A stretch of 21,505 bases of DNA, from NCBI GenBank assembly GCA_913041025.1, contig CAJWGQ010000021.1, forward strand, positions 1-21,505, read 5' to 3'. The notes under the pieces are model-generated. The model saw nothing but the letters and a program-made list of their open reading frames with translations, was not told where the DNA came from and ran no database searches. Position numbers and translations under genes: made by a program. Of the stretch, positions 1 through 9,729 are shown piece by piece (within the stretch, counting starts at the first letter, position 1; every line of letters begins with the position of its first letter). The stretch is from an uncultured Gammaproteobacteria bacterium (GTDB lineage: Bacteria > Pseudomonadota > Gammaproteobacteria > Pseudomonadales > Azotimanducaceae_A).

Positions 1-1436
1 AATTCCTCTAATATTTTAGAATCCTCACAGAATACCCAACGGGATGCCTGAACACGGGAATCCTCCCATATGCACTCTGCCCTATATTCGTCGGCTAACC
101 TAAACGCGACCAAGTCAAACTGTAAAGTCCCAACAGCTCCTACTACTATCTCGTTTTTATTGAGCGGTTTAAATACCTGAGTAGCGCCTTCCTCGGCTAA
201 TTGTGTGACCCCTTTTTCTAGTTGCTTTGATTTCAACGGATCGCTAGCCCTCACTGTTCTGAACAATTCAGGTGAAAAATTAGGAATACCTGAAAATCTT
301 AACAATTCCCCATCAGTGAATGTGTCTCCAATCTGAATGGTCCCATGGTTGTGCAAACCGATTATATCTCCAGGCATCGCCACCTCGGTGTGAACCCTCT
401 CTCCCGCCATGAAGGTTAGCGCATCGTTAATTTTTACGTCCTTCTTGAGGCGAACATGACGCATCTTCATCCCTTGTCTGTATTTTCCGGAACAAACTCG
501 CATAAAGGCTATTCGATCGCGATGCTTCGGATCCATATTAGCCTGAATCTTAAAGACAAAGCCGCTGAACTCATCTTCGTGAGGCTGGACAACCCGCTGA
601 TCCGCCTCTCTAGATTGAGGCATCGGCGCAATCTCATCGAAGGCTGACAACATCTGTTCGACTCCAAAATTTGCCAGCGCAGTGCCAAAATAAACCGGAG
701 TCATGCTGCCTTTTTCAAAATCGCTTCTGCTGAAGTCGTGAGTAGCACCTGACACTAAATCAATTTCTTCCAAAAGATCTGAGTAATCACCGCCTAAAAA
801 GGATCTGGCCTCCTCCCCTTCGAGTCCAGAAATAACAGGGTAGTCAAAAACTCTGCTACCTTGGCCAGGTTCATAACAAATCAACGCATCGGACGAAAAG
901 TCATACAAGCCTTTAAACTGCCTACCCATCCCGATCGGCCAATTCATGGGCGCACACTCTATTTGAAGTATCTCTTCAATCTCATCCATCACTTCGATGG
1001 GGTCTCTTACTTCTCTATCGAGTTTGTTTACAAACGTGATAATCGGCGTGTCTCTTAAACGACAAACCTCCATTAACTTAATGGTTCTCGGTTCAACTCC
1101 TCGAGCACCGTCAATAACCATTACAGCGCAATCCACAGCCGTTAAAGTCCGATAGGTGTCCTCAGAAAAATCTTCGTGACCTGGAGTATCAAGTAGGTTG
1201 ATGAATTTATCTTTGTAAGGGAATTGCATCACCGAAGTCGTAACAGAGATGCCCCTTTCTTGCTCCATAGCCATCCAATCGGATTTAGCGTGACGGTCGG
1301 ACTTTCGCGACTTTATGGTTCCGGCCATTTGTATTGCTCCTCCAAAAAGAAGCAACTTTTCAGTCATTGTTGTCTTTCCGGCATCAGGATGCGAAATGAT
1401 CGCAAAAGTACGTCTGTCCGATTTGAAGTTATCCAA
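1..1436 (-). CDS. prfC: Peptide chain release factor 3 (RF3), C-terminus cut by window edge
   Basis: Translational GTPase that recycles RF1/RF2 from the ribosome after peptide release. About 478 residues are visible. The E. coli protein has 529, so roughly the last 50 lie outside the window. The G-domain motifs are intact: SHPDAGKTT (residues 15-23), DTPGH (83-87) and NKLD (137-140). RF3-typical blocks follow, including [30 protein letters not shown] and [11 protein letters not shown]. The frame has no ATG near the expected N-terminus. The first plausible start is a TTG at 1436, giving [18 protein letters not shown], which aligns with other RF3 proteins; the Shine-Dalgarno site is poor. A near-consensus promoter lies just upstream, so the gene can be transcribed apart from rimI. 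Family call is very secure; the exact start is moderately secure. Confidence 0.95.
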   Translation of the reverse strand, partial: MDNFKSDRRTFAIISHPDAGKTTMTEKLLLFGGAIQMAGTIKSRKSDRHAKSDWMAMEQERGISVTTSVMQFPYKDKFINLLDTPGHEDFSEDTYRTLTAVDCAVMVIDGARGVEPRTIKLMEVCRLRDTPIITFVNKLDREVRDPIEVMDEIEEILQIECAPMNWPIGMGRQFKGLYDFSSDALICYEPGQGSRVFDYPVISGLEGEEARSFLGGDYSDLLEEIDLVSGATHDFSRSDFEKGSMTPVYFGTALANFGVEQMLSAFDEIAPMPQSREADQRVVQPHEDEFSGFVFKIQANMDPKHRDRIAFMRVCSGKYRQGMKMRHVRLKKDVKINDALTFMAGERVHTEVAMPGDIIGLHNHGTIQIGDTFTDGELLRFSGIPNFSPELFRTVRASDPLKSKQLEKGVTQLAEEGATQVFKPLNKNEIVVGAVGTLQFDLVAFRLADEYRAECIWEDSRVQASRWVFCEDSKILEE

Positions 1437-1463
1437 AACGCTTGCCCGAAGAGAGAAAGCGAA

Positions 1464-1492
1464 ATTATATAGCGGATAGTTAAGAAGACCAA
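1464..1492 (-). promoter_or_regulatory. Sigma-70-type promoter of prfC
   Basis: On the minus strand a -35 box TTGGTC (1487-1492) is followed after exactly 17 bases by a perfect -10 box TATAAT (1464-1469). Transcription would start near 1457, leaving a leader of only about 20 bases before the proposed TTG start of prfC at 1436. It lies in the gap between rimI (stop at 1528) and prfC. Seen in sequence; activity is inferred. Confidence 0.65.
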
Positions 1493-1527
1493 AGCAAAGG
1501 AATTGACGCTCCGCTATCTACCTGAAA

Positions 1528-1983
1528 CTAGTTACCAGGTAATACTAAAGCCATGACTACAGCGTCCTCGTTTAGAGAAGACCCTTGATAATAGTTTGTT
1601 CGGATGCCTATCTCACGGAATCCAAACGACTCGTACAAGCTAATAGCCTTCAGATTTGATCGTCTGACTTCCAGAAACATTTTACGTGCTCCACTTTTTA
1701 CCACTTCTTTAATACCTCGAGCAGTTAACTCTCGGCCTATTCCTAATCCTTGGCTCTCTAATGAGACACAGAGATTTAGCAGATGAGACTCCTCCAGCAC
1801 TTGAGACAAAATAATGTAACCCGTCAATTCTTTCTGGTAACCATTCTCTTCAGCAACAAAACAAAGGTAATCGGAGTGAAAACAGTCTGCTAACACGTTT
1901 TCACTCCAAGGTTGAATATGATTTAGCTTTTCAATCCTAGAAACAGCGGGTATATCTGACTCCTTCATTTTGCGAATAGTCAT
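1528..1983 (-). CDS. rimI: Ribosomal protein S18 alanine N-acetyltransferase RimI
   Basis: GNAT-fold enzyme that transfers acetyl from acetyl-CoA to the N-terminal alanine of ribosomal protein S18. The 151-residue product is close to the E. coli length (148). The acetyl-CoA loop QGLGIG is at residues 78-83, followed by FLEVRRSN, AISLYESFGF and RTNYYQG, all characteristic of RimI. The ATG at 1983 overlaps the stop of the upstream psi-like gene as ATGA, which implies translational coupling. A start nine codons upstream is possible but would extend the N-terminus beyond the family. Order holD-rimI then prfC matches enterobacteria, except that yjjG is absent. Confidence 0.93.
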   Translation of the reverse strand: MTIRKMKESDIPAVSRIEKLNHIQPWSENVLADCFHSDYLCFVAEENGYQKELTGYIILSQVLEESHLLNLCVSLESQGLGIGRELTARGIKEVVKSGARKMFLEVRRSNLKAISLYESFGFREIGIRTNYYQGSSLNEDAVVMALVLPGN

Positions 1984-2576
1984 TTCGTAATCGATTTGAG
2001 CACTTCCCAAACTATTTTCTTTGACTCATCACTAGACACTATTTGACTGACATCGGGTACTTTCTGATAAATCAGATCCTTTGCAATATGCGATTGAATT
2101 AACTTAAAAGCGCTTTCGCAAATAACAATTTTCTTACCTTCTTCATAATATTTGTCAAAAAATACAGACAATGCTTTAGCAGGATCACCTTCACCTTCAA
2201 CCAAAGGCCACTCAAAAACACTAATCCTCTTTCCGGGTTTCCCTTTTGTCGGTGGGATCGAGTCGCTGAGCAATTCAAAGGAATTAATGAGGTCTGTCAA
2301 AACTCGCTGATGAATGTTGGTAAGCTCATCATTGAATACTAGTACCAGACCATTTGAATTCAGGAAACTGAACTTAAAAGCTTCGTGATCGGTTTGAACC
2401 ACGCTGGGCGCTCGTTTCTCAAACAAGGATTTCTTTTCAACGTGATTTTCTTCTGGATCTGATTTCAGGAGATCTAGAGCGCTCCGTTTGATTTCATCTT
2501 TATTTTCAGGTTTTTCTTTGGGTCTTAAATACCAGGACTCGATTCCCATTTCTTTCAACAGACCATCTTTTGTCAT
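1980..2576 (-). CDS. holD: Divergent DNA polymerase III psi subunit (HolD-like)
   Basis: Probable psi subunit, which in E. coli links the clamp loader (through its N-terminal peptide) to chi and SSB. The support is the N-terminus MTKDGLLKEMGIESWYLRP, which matches the conserved psi pattern (hydrophobic residue, then L/M-G-I-x-x-W-x-L-R), together with its position directly upstream of rimI as in E. coli. The protein has 198 residues against 137 in E. coli; the excess includes a charged, probably disordered linker at about residues 20-65. The remainder (VLVFNDEL... KIVICESAF) fits a small alpha/beta fold but is weakly conserved. Start chosen at 2576 because AAGGA lies four bases upstream and it aligns with the family; ATG at 2588 and TTG at 2600 are alternatives. 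A weak promoter-like pair (TTGTAA, 17 bases, TGTGAT) lies at 2600-2628. Confidence 0.68.
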   Translation of the reverse strand: MTKDGLLKEMGIESWYLRPKEKPENKDEIKRSALDLLKSDPEENHVEKKSLFEKRAPSVVQTDHEAFKFSFLNSNGLVLVFNDELTNIHQRVLTDLINSFELLSDSIPPTKGKPGKRISVFEWPLVEGEGDPAKALSVFFDKYYEEGKKIVICESAFKLIQSHIAKDLIYQKVPDVSQIVSSDESKKIVWEVLKSITK

Positions 2577-2649
2577 TTGATCCTTCATTAGGCACGCCAA
2601 TCACATTGTGTTTCACTTAAACTTACAAAAAACGACTTATTTAGACATC

Positions 2650-3714
2650 ATGGAAGAACAAATAGACGACGTTCGCATAAATCAGGTTGCTGAAGTCATC
2701 ACTCCCTACCAGTTGATACAGGAAGCACCGCTAGATTCCAAGACAATACGGAGCGTTTTTCACTCTAGAGATAGAATATCAAAAATACTTCACAAACAAG
2801 ATGATCGTTTGTTGATCATAATTGGCCCTTGCTCTATTCATGACCCTGAAGCCGCAATGGATTACGCAGAAAGACTGCAACAAGTTTCTGATCAATATGA
2901 GGATTCTTTAGAGATCGTAATGCGCGTCTACTTCGAAAAACCTAGAACCACAATAGGCTGGAAGGGCTATATCAATGACCCGGACCTCGATGGATCAAAT
3001 AATATAGACAAAGGATTGAGACTTGCCAGGCAACTGCTAATTGATGTTTCAAAGTTGGGCTTGCCCACTGCAACAGAGTTTTTGGATCCCATCACGCCTC
3101 AGTATATAGGCGATCTAATTAGCTGGGGAGCAATAGGAGCTCGAACAACAGAAAGCCAAATACATAGACAACTTGCTTCGGGCATTTCGGCACCAATCGG
3201 ATTTAAAAATGGCACTGATGGCTCAATACAAATCGCAGTCGATGCGATCAAATCTGCCATGAATCCTCATATGTTTTTGTCCGTTACAAAGCATGGAAAA
3301 TCGGCGATCGTATCGACAACCGGAAACGCAGATTGTCATGTTATCCACCGAGGAGGAAAACTGGGAGAAAACTTCTCTTCTCCGCATATCGACCACTCCA
3401 GAGAACTTTTAGAAGCCAATGACATAGAAACGGGAATAATGGTCGACCTAAGTCACGCCAACAGCGATAAAGATTTCAAAAAACAAACTCTCGCTGCAAA
3501 CTCCGTTTGCCAGCAAATCAGCTCGAAAGACAGAGATCTTGTTGGTGTCATGATTGAGAGCAACCTGGTAGAGGGGAGACAAGATCTGTCAGAAAAACTA
3601 GTCTACGGCCAAAGCGTCACCGATGCCTGCCTCGGCTGGGACTCTAGCCTAGACATTTTAGACAATATCTATCGTGCGGTTAAAACCAGGAGGCTCAGTA
3701 AGTTTTCCGAATAA
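2650..3714 (+). CDS. aroG: 3-deoxy-7-phosphoheptulonate (DAHP) synthase, type I
   Basis: Condenses phosphoenolpyruvate and erythrose 4-phosphate, the first step of the shikimate pathway. The 354 residues match the AroF/AroG/AroH family (350-356). All four metal ligands are recognisable: Cys61 in GPCSIHD, His269 in DLSHANSDKD, Glu303 in MIESNLVEG and Asp325 in SVTDACLGW. The blocks RVYFEKPRTTIGWKG, GARTTESQ and GFKNGTDG are intact. The residue before the SH of the His ligand motif is Leu where E. coli has Cys; it is not a ligand. The isozyme (Phe-, Tyr- or Trp-sensitive) cannot be decided by eye, so the symbol is provisional. Start taken at ATG 2650 because it gives the family length; an in-frame GTG at 2608 would add 14 residues. 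Divergent from the psi-like gene; its 3' end overlaps msrQ by 20 bases tail to tail. Confidence 0.95.
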   Translation: MEEQIDDVRINQVAEVITPYQLIQEAPLDSKTIRSVFHSRDRISKILHKQDDRLLIIIGPCSIHDPEAAMDYAERLQQVSDQYEDSLEIVMRVYFEKPRTTIGWKGYINDPDLDGSNNIDKGLRLARQLLIDVSKLGLPTATEFLDPITPQYIGDLISWGAIGARTTESQIHRQLASGISAPIGFKNGTDGSIQIAVDAIKSAMNPHMFLSVTKHGKSAIVSTTGNADCHVIHRGGKLGENFSSPHIDHSRELLEANDIETGIMVDLSHANSDKDFKKQTLAANSVCQQISSKDRDLVGVMIESNLVEGRQDLSEKLVYGQSVTDACLGWDSSLDILDNIYRAVKTRRLSKFSE

Positions 3715-4291
3715 GTCGAACTAACCTCTCAATCGATAACACCCCAAAACACACGACATAAAGAAAAATCACACCAAAACCATCCTTTGTCAGCCATATG
3801 TAATGTAGTAAAGAAAATAGAACGACTATGTGTATCAGTCTATGTAATAGGCGCCAGCTGCTACCTAGTCTTCTCTTCCAACCTTTAGTTGAAGTAATCG
3901 CCATCAATAAAAGACAAAAGAACGCTAAGAAACCTACAACCACGTATTTCCGCTCTATCACATCCTCTAAGAACACTACCCAATCAAGTTCGATATACAA
4001 AAGAACATAGGACGTCAAATGCAATAGAACATATAAAAACGCGGTTAAACCCACAAATCTGCGCAGTTTCGCGAGAGCACTCCACCCAAAGGTCCTAGAA
4101 ACAGGGGTAATACAATATGCTACCAGCAAAATCCGGATAGACCATTCACCCAAATATCTGACAAAAGCCTCATCAGGGTTAACACCAAACCCAGCTCCAG
4201 TCTCCAGATATTCCCAGTAAGAGAGAAAAAAAAGCCAAACCAAAGGCATAAATAATATTATTCGGAGCACTCTCGAGGCGTAGAAAAGCAA
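3695..4291 (-). CDS. msrQ: Heme-binding membrane subunit MsrQ (YedZ)
   Basis: Inner-membrane cytochrome b-type protein that passes electrons from the quinone pool or flavin reductases to periplasmic MsrP. It has 198 residues with about six hydrophobic helices. Family marks include GFGVNPDEA, the RRFVGL loop, and the heme-ligand histidines in LHLTSY, LLHRLIH and LLHYIW. The start is a TTG at 4291, eight bases past the msrP stop; it gives an N-terminus that aligns with E. coli YedZ, whereas the next ATG would remove part of the first helix. It follows msrP as in many proteobacteria, so the two form one repair system. Its last 20 bases overlap the end of the convergent DAHP synthase gene. Confidence 0.93.
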   Translation of the reverse strand: MLFYASRVLRIILFMPLVWLFFLSYWEYLETGAGFGVNPDEAFVRYLGEWSIRILLVAYCITPVSRTFGWSALAKLRRFVGLTAFLYVLLHLTSYVLLYIELDWVVFLEDVIERKYVVVGFLAFFCLLLMAITSTKGWKRRLGSSWRLLHRLIHIVVLFSLLHYIWLTKDGFGVIFLYVVCFGVLSIERLVRLIRKTY

Positions 4292-4298
4292 ATCTACT

Positions 4299-5231
4299 CT
4301 AATAATTCTTTGCTAGGTCCATCCCAGAATAGAGCGATGCGACTTCATCTGCGTACCCATTAAAAGGCAAGGTTGGCCTTCGATTCGGATCGAATAAAGA
4401 GCTAGGTAATCTTCGCTCCGAAGCCTGACTCCATCTGGGATGAGCCACATCGGGATTCACATTTGCATAAAAGCCATATTCATGAGGAGCTAATAAATTC
4501 CAAGTATTTCGGGGCTGTTTTTCGGAAAACCTAATACTTACTATCGACTTAACACTCTTGAACCCATATTTCCACGGGATCATCAGCCTCCAAGGCGCGC
4601 CATTTTGGTTTGGTAGCTCTTTTCCATATAATCCAACAGCCATAATGGATAATGGATGGTAAGCTTCGTCCATCCGCAGACCTTCCACATAGGGCCAATC
4701 AATACTGGAAAAAAAACTGCCTTGCCCTCTCATTTCAGAGGGTCGATAAAGCGTTTTGAACTCGACATACTTCGCATCTCCATGTGGTTCAAACTGCTCC
4801 AATACCCGTTTTAAAGAAATCCCAACCCAGGGCACGACCATAGACCAGGCTTCAACACACCTAAAACGATAAACACGCTCTTCTTGATCGATCCCCTTTA
4901 TCACTTCTTCAAAAGAAAACTTACCGGTCTTATTAGCTTTACCGCTTACTGTGATCGTCCAAGGATCAGTCACCATCTCGTGCGCATAGTTAACAGGGTC
5001 ACTCTTGTCGGTACCAAACTCATAAAAATTATTGTACGACGTCACAATTTTCTCTGGCGTAATTTCATCATCTTCTTGGAGACCCGCCAACCCAACCAAG
5101 GGGAGCGTCGCCAAAGATCCTGAAACTAGCGCAGCGGATTTACCCAAAAAGTCTCTTCGATTAAGGAAAACATGCTCAGGCGTTATGTCGCTACTTTTTA
5201 TACCTTCTTTTTTGTAACCATCACGTTTCAT
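4299..5231 (-). CDS. msrP: Periplasmic methionine sulfoxide reductase, molybdopterin subunit MsrP (YedY)
   Basis: Molybdopterin enzyme that repairs oxidised methionine in periplasmic proteins, receiving electrons from MsrQ. The 310-residue product carries a twin-arginine signal (NRRDFLG, residues 24-30, followed by a hydrophobic stretch to about residue 51), so it should be exported folded by Tat. The molybdenum-ligating Cys125 lies in RFRCVEAWSMVVPW. NGAPWRLMIPWKYGFKSVKS and EYGFYANVNP are also typical. Start at 5231 is preferred because GGGGA lies upstream and MKRDGYKKEGIKSSDITPEH resembles the E. coli N-terminus; an ATG at 5276, overlapping the pssA stop, would add 15 residues. Co-directional with pssA and msrQ. 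Confidence 0.95.
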   Translation of the reverse strand: MKRDGYKKEGIKSSDITPEHVFLNRRDFLGKSAALVSGSLATLPLVGLAGLQEDDEITPEKIVTSYNNFYEFGTDKSDPVNYAHEMVTDPWTITVSGKANKTGKFSFEEVIKGIDQEERVYRFRCVEAWSMVVPWVGISLKRVLEQFEPHGDAKYVEFKTLYRPSEMRGQGSFFSSIDWPYVEGLRMDEAYHPLSIMAVGLYGKELPNQNGAPWRLMIPWKYGFKSVKSIVSIRFSEKQPRNTWNLLAPHEYGFYANVNPDVAHPRWSQASERRLPSSLFDPNRRPTLPFNGYADEVASLYSGMDLAKNY

Positions 5232-5265
5232 AGATTCCCCAGAGAAATAATAAGACTCAATGGTC

Positions 5266-6108
5266 TCAGTTTTCATTCACCTTAGTTTTTTTCCAAAGAT
5301 AACTGAACGGACCTGACAAAGCATAGGTAACACCAATGAACAGCAGCACTAAGGAAGGCTCTAGCAATATTATTGAAAAAGTAAAAATCACCAAAACCAG
5401 ACTGATAAACGGAACCCTGTCTCTAATCGCAGTTTGTTTCGGTGAGTAATATAAAAAATTAGAAACCATCAGCAATCCCGATAGTAGAAGAGCTCCAGCC
5501 ATGATTGATGCAGCGCCAACTGTGACCGGGCCTCCAACAAACTCAGACCAAACCCAAATACAACAGCCCATAAGACAAGCTGCCGCCGGACTAGCTAGGC
5601 CAATAAAATTATTACTCTCTTCTTTAGTATTAAAACGCGCTAAACGAAGCGCCGCACACGCGATATAGATAAAAGCCACCACCCAACCTATTTGCCCCAA
5701 AGTCGACAAGCCCCAAGAAAACGTAACTAGGGCAGGAGCAACACCAAAAGCAACCACGTCAGATAGGCTATCGTACTCCTTTCCAAAATCGCTCTCTGTA
5801 TTGGTTAATCGAGCCACCCTCCCATCGGCTGTATCCAATGCAGCGGCAACAAAAATCGACCAGGACGCTTGAACATACTGGCCATTCATACCCGCTACGA
5901 TCGCGAAAAACCCTGCGAAAAGAGCTCCTGTCGTCACTATATTCGGCAGAAGGTAAATGCCGCGATTACGGGTAGGCAGATTAGGAAACCGATTCTTTAA
6001 GTTGTCTCTGAATCGGCCCTTTCGGGAAGCACCGCGCAAAGGTTTTTCTTCCCTGTCATCTAAATCAGAAATAGAGCTCACTCTATCGTTGTCTTCATTA
6101 GCCTCCAT
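5266..6108 (-). CDS. pssA: CDP-diacylglycerol-serine O-phosphatidyltransferase (type II, membrane)
   Basis: Makes phosphatidylserine from CDP-diacylglycerol and L-serine, the committed step toward phosphatidylethanolamine. The complete CDP-alcohol phosphatidyltransferase signature D-x2-DG-x2-AR-x8-G-x3-D-x3-D is present, from ALDTADGRVAR to the aspartates of EYDSLSD. The 280 residues comprise a charged cytoplasmic N-terminus of about 48 residues, GIYLLPNIVTTGALFAGF, and several transmembrane helices. This is the membrane type found in Pseudomonas and Bacillus, not the peripheral PssA of E. coli. It lies between ilvC and msrP, an order I recall from Pseudomonas. ATG at 6108 has GAGGA 11 bases upstream, a rather long spacing. 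Confidence 0.95.
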   Translation of the reverse strand: MEANEDNDRVSSISDLDDREEKPLRGASRKGRFRDNLKNRFPNLPTRNRGIYLLPNIVTTGALFAGFFAIVAGMNGQYVQASWSIFVAAALDTADGRVARLTNTESDFGKEYDSLSDVVAFGVAPALVTFSWGLSTLGQIGWVVAFIYIACAALRLARFNTKEESNNFIGLASPAAACLMGCCIWVWSEFVGGPVTVGAASIMAGALLLSGLLMVSNFLYYSPKQTAIRDRVPFISLVLVIFTFSIILLEPSLVLLFIGVTYALSGPFSYLWKKTKVNEN

Positions 6109-6157
6109 GCAAAATCACATCCTCACTTCAAGCCCGTAATTATTAACAAGAAAGCCA

Positions 6158-6179
6158 AAAAAAAAACGTTTAGAACGCA
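6158..6179 (-). terminator. Possible weak terminator after ilvC
   Basis: Just past the ilvC stop, the minus strand shows a short stem CGTT/AACG (extendable by a G-T pair) with loop CTA, followed directly by ten T residues. The T tract is excellent but the stem is only 4-5 pairs, so termination would be partial at best. It would partly separate ilvIHC from pssA-msrPQ. Confidence 0.4.
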
Positions 6180-6183
6180 CTTG

Positions 6184-7215
<1,032 letters not shown>

Positions 7216-7239
7216 TTAAACGGCGATTAGCCCTCATTA

Positions 7240-7734
7240 TTACGTGGTGAGCACGCGCTCGCCACGACCCATTCCCGACACTCCAGAGCGAGCAACCTCG
7301 ATGATAGCGGATTTTCCAATTGCCCTAACAAAAGCGTCTAATTTTTCTCCAGGACCAACCAGTTGCACGGTATAGGTCTCACCGCTGACGTCGACTATCT
7401 GGCCTCTAAAGACGTCGGTCGTTCTTTTAACTTCTTGTCGCAAATCCCCCACGGCACGAACTTTAATCAACATGAGTTCGCGTTCAACATGGTCAGCGTC
7501 ACATAAATCCATCACCTTAACAACCTCAACCAGCTTATTGAGCTGTTTGATAATCTGCTCGGAATGCCCCTTGTCTCCATAGGTGGTTAAAGTTAGCCGC
7601 GATAAAGTCTGGTCCTCCGTCGGGGCTACAGACAGAGATTCTATGTTGTAGTTTCTTTGTGCAAAAAGCCCTACTACTCTGGAGAGAGAACCCGCTTCAT
7701 TCTCTAAAAGAACCGAAATAATACGTCTCATCAT
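7240..7734 (-). CDS. ilvH: Acetolactate synthase small (regulatory) subunit
   Basis: Regulatory subunit that activates the catalytic subunit and mediates valine feedback inhibition. The 164 residues contain an N-terminal ACT domain ([22 protein letters not shown]) and a C-terminal domain ([30 protein letters not shown]). Asn12, Gly15 and Asn30 correspond to positions that matter for valine sensitivity in E. coli IlvH, so feedback control is probably retained (inference). The ATG overlaps the ilvI stop as ATGA, indicating translational coupling to the large subunit. Confidence 0.96.
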   Translation of the reverse strand: MMRRIISVLLENEAGSLSRVVGLFAQRNYNIESLSVAPTEDQTLSRLTLTTYGDKGHSEQIIKQLNKLVEVVKVMDLCDADHVERELMLIKVRAVGDLRQEVKRTTDVFRGQIVDVSGETYTVQLVGPGEKLDAFVRAIGKSAIIEVARSGVSGMGRGERVLTT

Positions 7735-9497
7735 TTTTGAGCCTCTTCATCCCTTGAGAGAACCATGTCCGCCAAAGAACCACCCCGAACAGACATCGGA
7801 TAGACATGTTCTTCTGGATCTACCCAAACATCGACGAACACCAATTTGTCCCTCATCTCTTCTGAAAAAGCTTCTTCCAATGCCCCCTCTAATTGATCAA
7901 ACTGTTCGACCTTAATGCCATGATGCCCAAAAGCTTCTACCAGGGTTTTGAAATCTGGCAAAGAGTCACTATAAGTACTGCTAGAGTGCCTTCCACTGTA
8001 TTGCATATCTTGCCATTGTTTGACCATCCCTAACGCTTGATTGTTTAAATTAATAATCTTGACGGGCAAAGCGTACTGGAGACATGTTGAGAGCTCTTGC
8101 ATGTTCATCATAAAACTCCCCTCACCAGTAACACACGCCACAACCGCTTCTGGATAGGCAAATTGCACTCCCATAGCAGAAGGAAGCCCAAATCCCATAG
8201 TCCCCAACCCGCCTGAGTTAATCCATCGGCGTGGTTCATCAAAATGATAATACTGAGCCGCAAACATCTGATGTTGGCCCACGTCAGATGTTACGTAGGC
8301 CTCGCCTTTAGTCACCTTATAGAGCATCTTAATCGCAGCCTGAGGAAGTATCCTTTGGCTTCTCTCTACCGTAAGGGAATGATCCAGGCCATGCGCTTCC
8401 CGCCATGTCTCTATCTGACCCCACCATTGATCAATGCTTGCTCGGAAGTTTTCTTGGTCCCCTAGCTCAAGGTCAGACCATAAAGACTCAAGAGTCTTAT
8501 TCATGGTAGACAATATAGCTTTCACATCGCCAACTATGGGTATGTCCACATCGATAATCTTGGCAATAGATGCAGGATCTATATCAATATGAATTATTTT
8601 GGCTTCTGGACAAAACTTGTCAGGATTATTCGTCACCCGATCATCAAAACGTGCTCCAACAGCAACAATTAAATCAGCTTCATGCATGGCCATGTTCGCC
8701 TGATATGTCCCGTGCATCCCTAGCATGCCCAAGCATTGCTTATCAGTACCTGGAAACGCACCCAAGCCCATCAAAGTATTCGTGATAGGCGTGCGGAGAA
8801 ATCCCATTATTGCCTTTAGCTCTTCAGAGGCGTCGCTCTGCACCGCTCCGCCCCCCACATAAAAAACAGGTTTCTTCGAAGAAAAAATTTGCTTTACGGC
8901 CTTTGCAATTTGCTTAGTGTTTCCCTCGACTACTGGATTGTATGACCGCATCTGGACGGTTTCGGGAAACTCATAAGTCTCCAGGATTTCCGGATCGGTC
9001 GTATCTTTGGGGATATCAATGACCACGGGGCCAGGCCGACCCGTGGTCGCAATATGAAATGCTTTGCGAATAATCAAAGGTATTTCGCTGCAATGTTTAA
9101 CAATAAAACTATGTTTTACGACGGGTCTAGACACGCCAACCATATCAGTTTCTTGAAAAGCGTCGCTTCCTATCAAATTAGAGGGAACTTGGCCTGACAA
9201 CACGACCATCGGGATGCTATCCATGTGAGCCGTCGCGATACCAGTTATCGCGTTGGTTGCACCAGGTCCTGACGTGACCAGGACGACTCCGGCTTTTCCG
9301 GTCGCGCGAGCGTAACCATCCGCCATATGCGTCGCAGCTTGCTCATGCCGCACTAAAACATGACGTATCTTTTGCTGTCTAAAAATGGCGTCATAAATGT
9401 GCAATACAGCGCCACCAGGATAACCAAAGATACAATCGACGCCTTCTTCCTGCAGCGCCCTGATTAGCATATCTCCGCCTGACAACCTATCAGACAT
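7731..9497 (-). CDS. ilvI: Acetolactate synthase large (catalytic) subunit
   Basis: Thiamine-diphosphate enzyme that makes acetolactate or acetohydroxybutyrate, the first common step of branched-chain amino acid synthesis. The 588 residues match the family. Visible are [14 protein letters not shown], the catalytic Glu52 in [18 protein letters not shown], and the cofactor motif beginning [12 protein letters not shown] (Glu where many homologues have Asp; this variant also occurs in pseudomonads as far as I recall). [16 protein letters not shown] and [10 protein letters not shown] close the protein. AAAGGAG nine bases before the ATG is a good ribosome-binding site. First gene of ilvIHC, preceded by a 232-base leader/promoter region. 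Confidence 0.97.
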   Translation of the reverse strand: MSDRLSGGDMLIRALQEEGVDCIFGYPGGAVLHIYDAIFRQQKIRHVLVRHEQAATHMADGYARATGKAGVVLVTSGPGATNAITGIATAHMDSIPMVVLSGQVPSNLIGSDAFQETDMVGVSRPVVKHSFIVKHCSEIPLIIRKAFHIATTGRPGPVVIDIPKDTTDPEILETYEFPETVQMRSYNPVVEGNTKQIAKAVKQIFSSKKPVFYVGGGAVQSDASEELKAIMGFLRTPITNTLMGLGAFPGTDKQCLGMLGMHGTYQANMAMHEADLIVAVGARFDDRVTNNPDKFCPEAKIIHIDIDPASIAKIIDVDIPIVGDVKAILSTMNKTLESLWSDLELGDQENFRASIDQWWGQIETWREAHGLDHSLTVERSQRILPQAAIKMLYKVTKGEAYVTSDVGQHQMFAAQYYHFDEPRRWINSGGLGTMGFGLPSAMGVQFAYPEAVVACVTGEGSFMMNMQELSTCLQYALPVKIINLNNQALGMVKQWQDMQYSGRHSSSTYSDSLPDFKTLVEAFGHHGIKVEQFDQLEGALEEAFSEEMRDKLVFVDVWVDPEEHVYPMSVRGGSLADMVLSRDEEAQK

Positions 9498-9729
9498 ACC
9501 GTATTACTCCTTTAATCAGTAAGACAAATTTAAAAGTGCTTGGAAACCGAGAAAACCCATCAATCTCATATCAAACTATCTAATCCGTAATATCCACACT
9601 TCACCCTTGCCAAAACATATTCACTATATTTTTCAGACTCGGGCTTGAACTACCAGTCAAACAAGACATGAATGAATAGGACAACCCCTATTTTATCCCA
9701 AAAAGCAGAAAAGGCACATCGTTAAACGC
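9498..9729 (-). promoter_or_regulatory. Upstream region of the ilvIHC operon
   Basis: This 232-base gap separates the pgeF stop from ilvI and is the longest gene-free stretch in the window. It should hold the ilv promoter and any leader control. I see AT-rich stretches, a -35-like TTGGCA with a poorly spaced TATTAC, a TTGACT without a good -10 partner, and a possible tiny leader ORF at 9576-9599. No box pair or terminator hairpin is convincing, so no exact promoter is assigned. Confidence 0.4.

Noticed and set aside
456..1472. Three short plus-strand reading frames (456-647, 861-1058, 1224-1472)
   Set aside because: They lie antisense to prfC, whose minus-strand frame is continuous and clearly RF3. 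Their translations show no family resemblance.
2600..2628. Promoter-like pair TTGTAA/TGTGAT for the psi-like gene
   Set aside because: Spacing is 17 but each box matches only 4 of 6 positions; mentioned in the gene entry but not called as a feature.
9595..9661. TTGGCA or TTGACT as the ilv -35 box on the minus strand
   Set aside because: TTGGCA has its best -10 partner only 15 bases away, and TTGACT has none at 16-18 bases, so no promoter was assigned.
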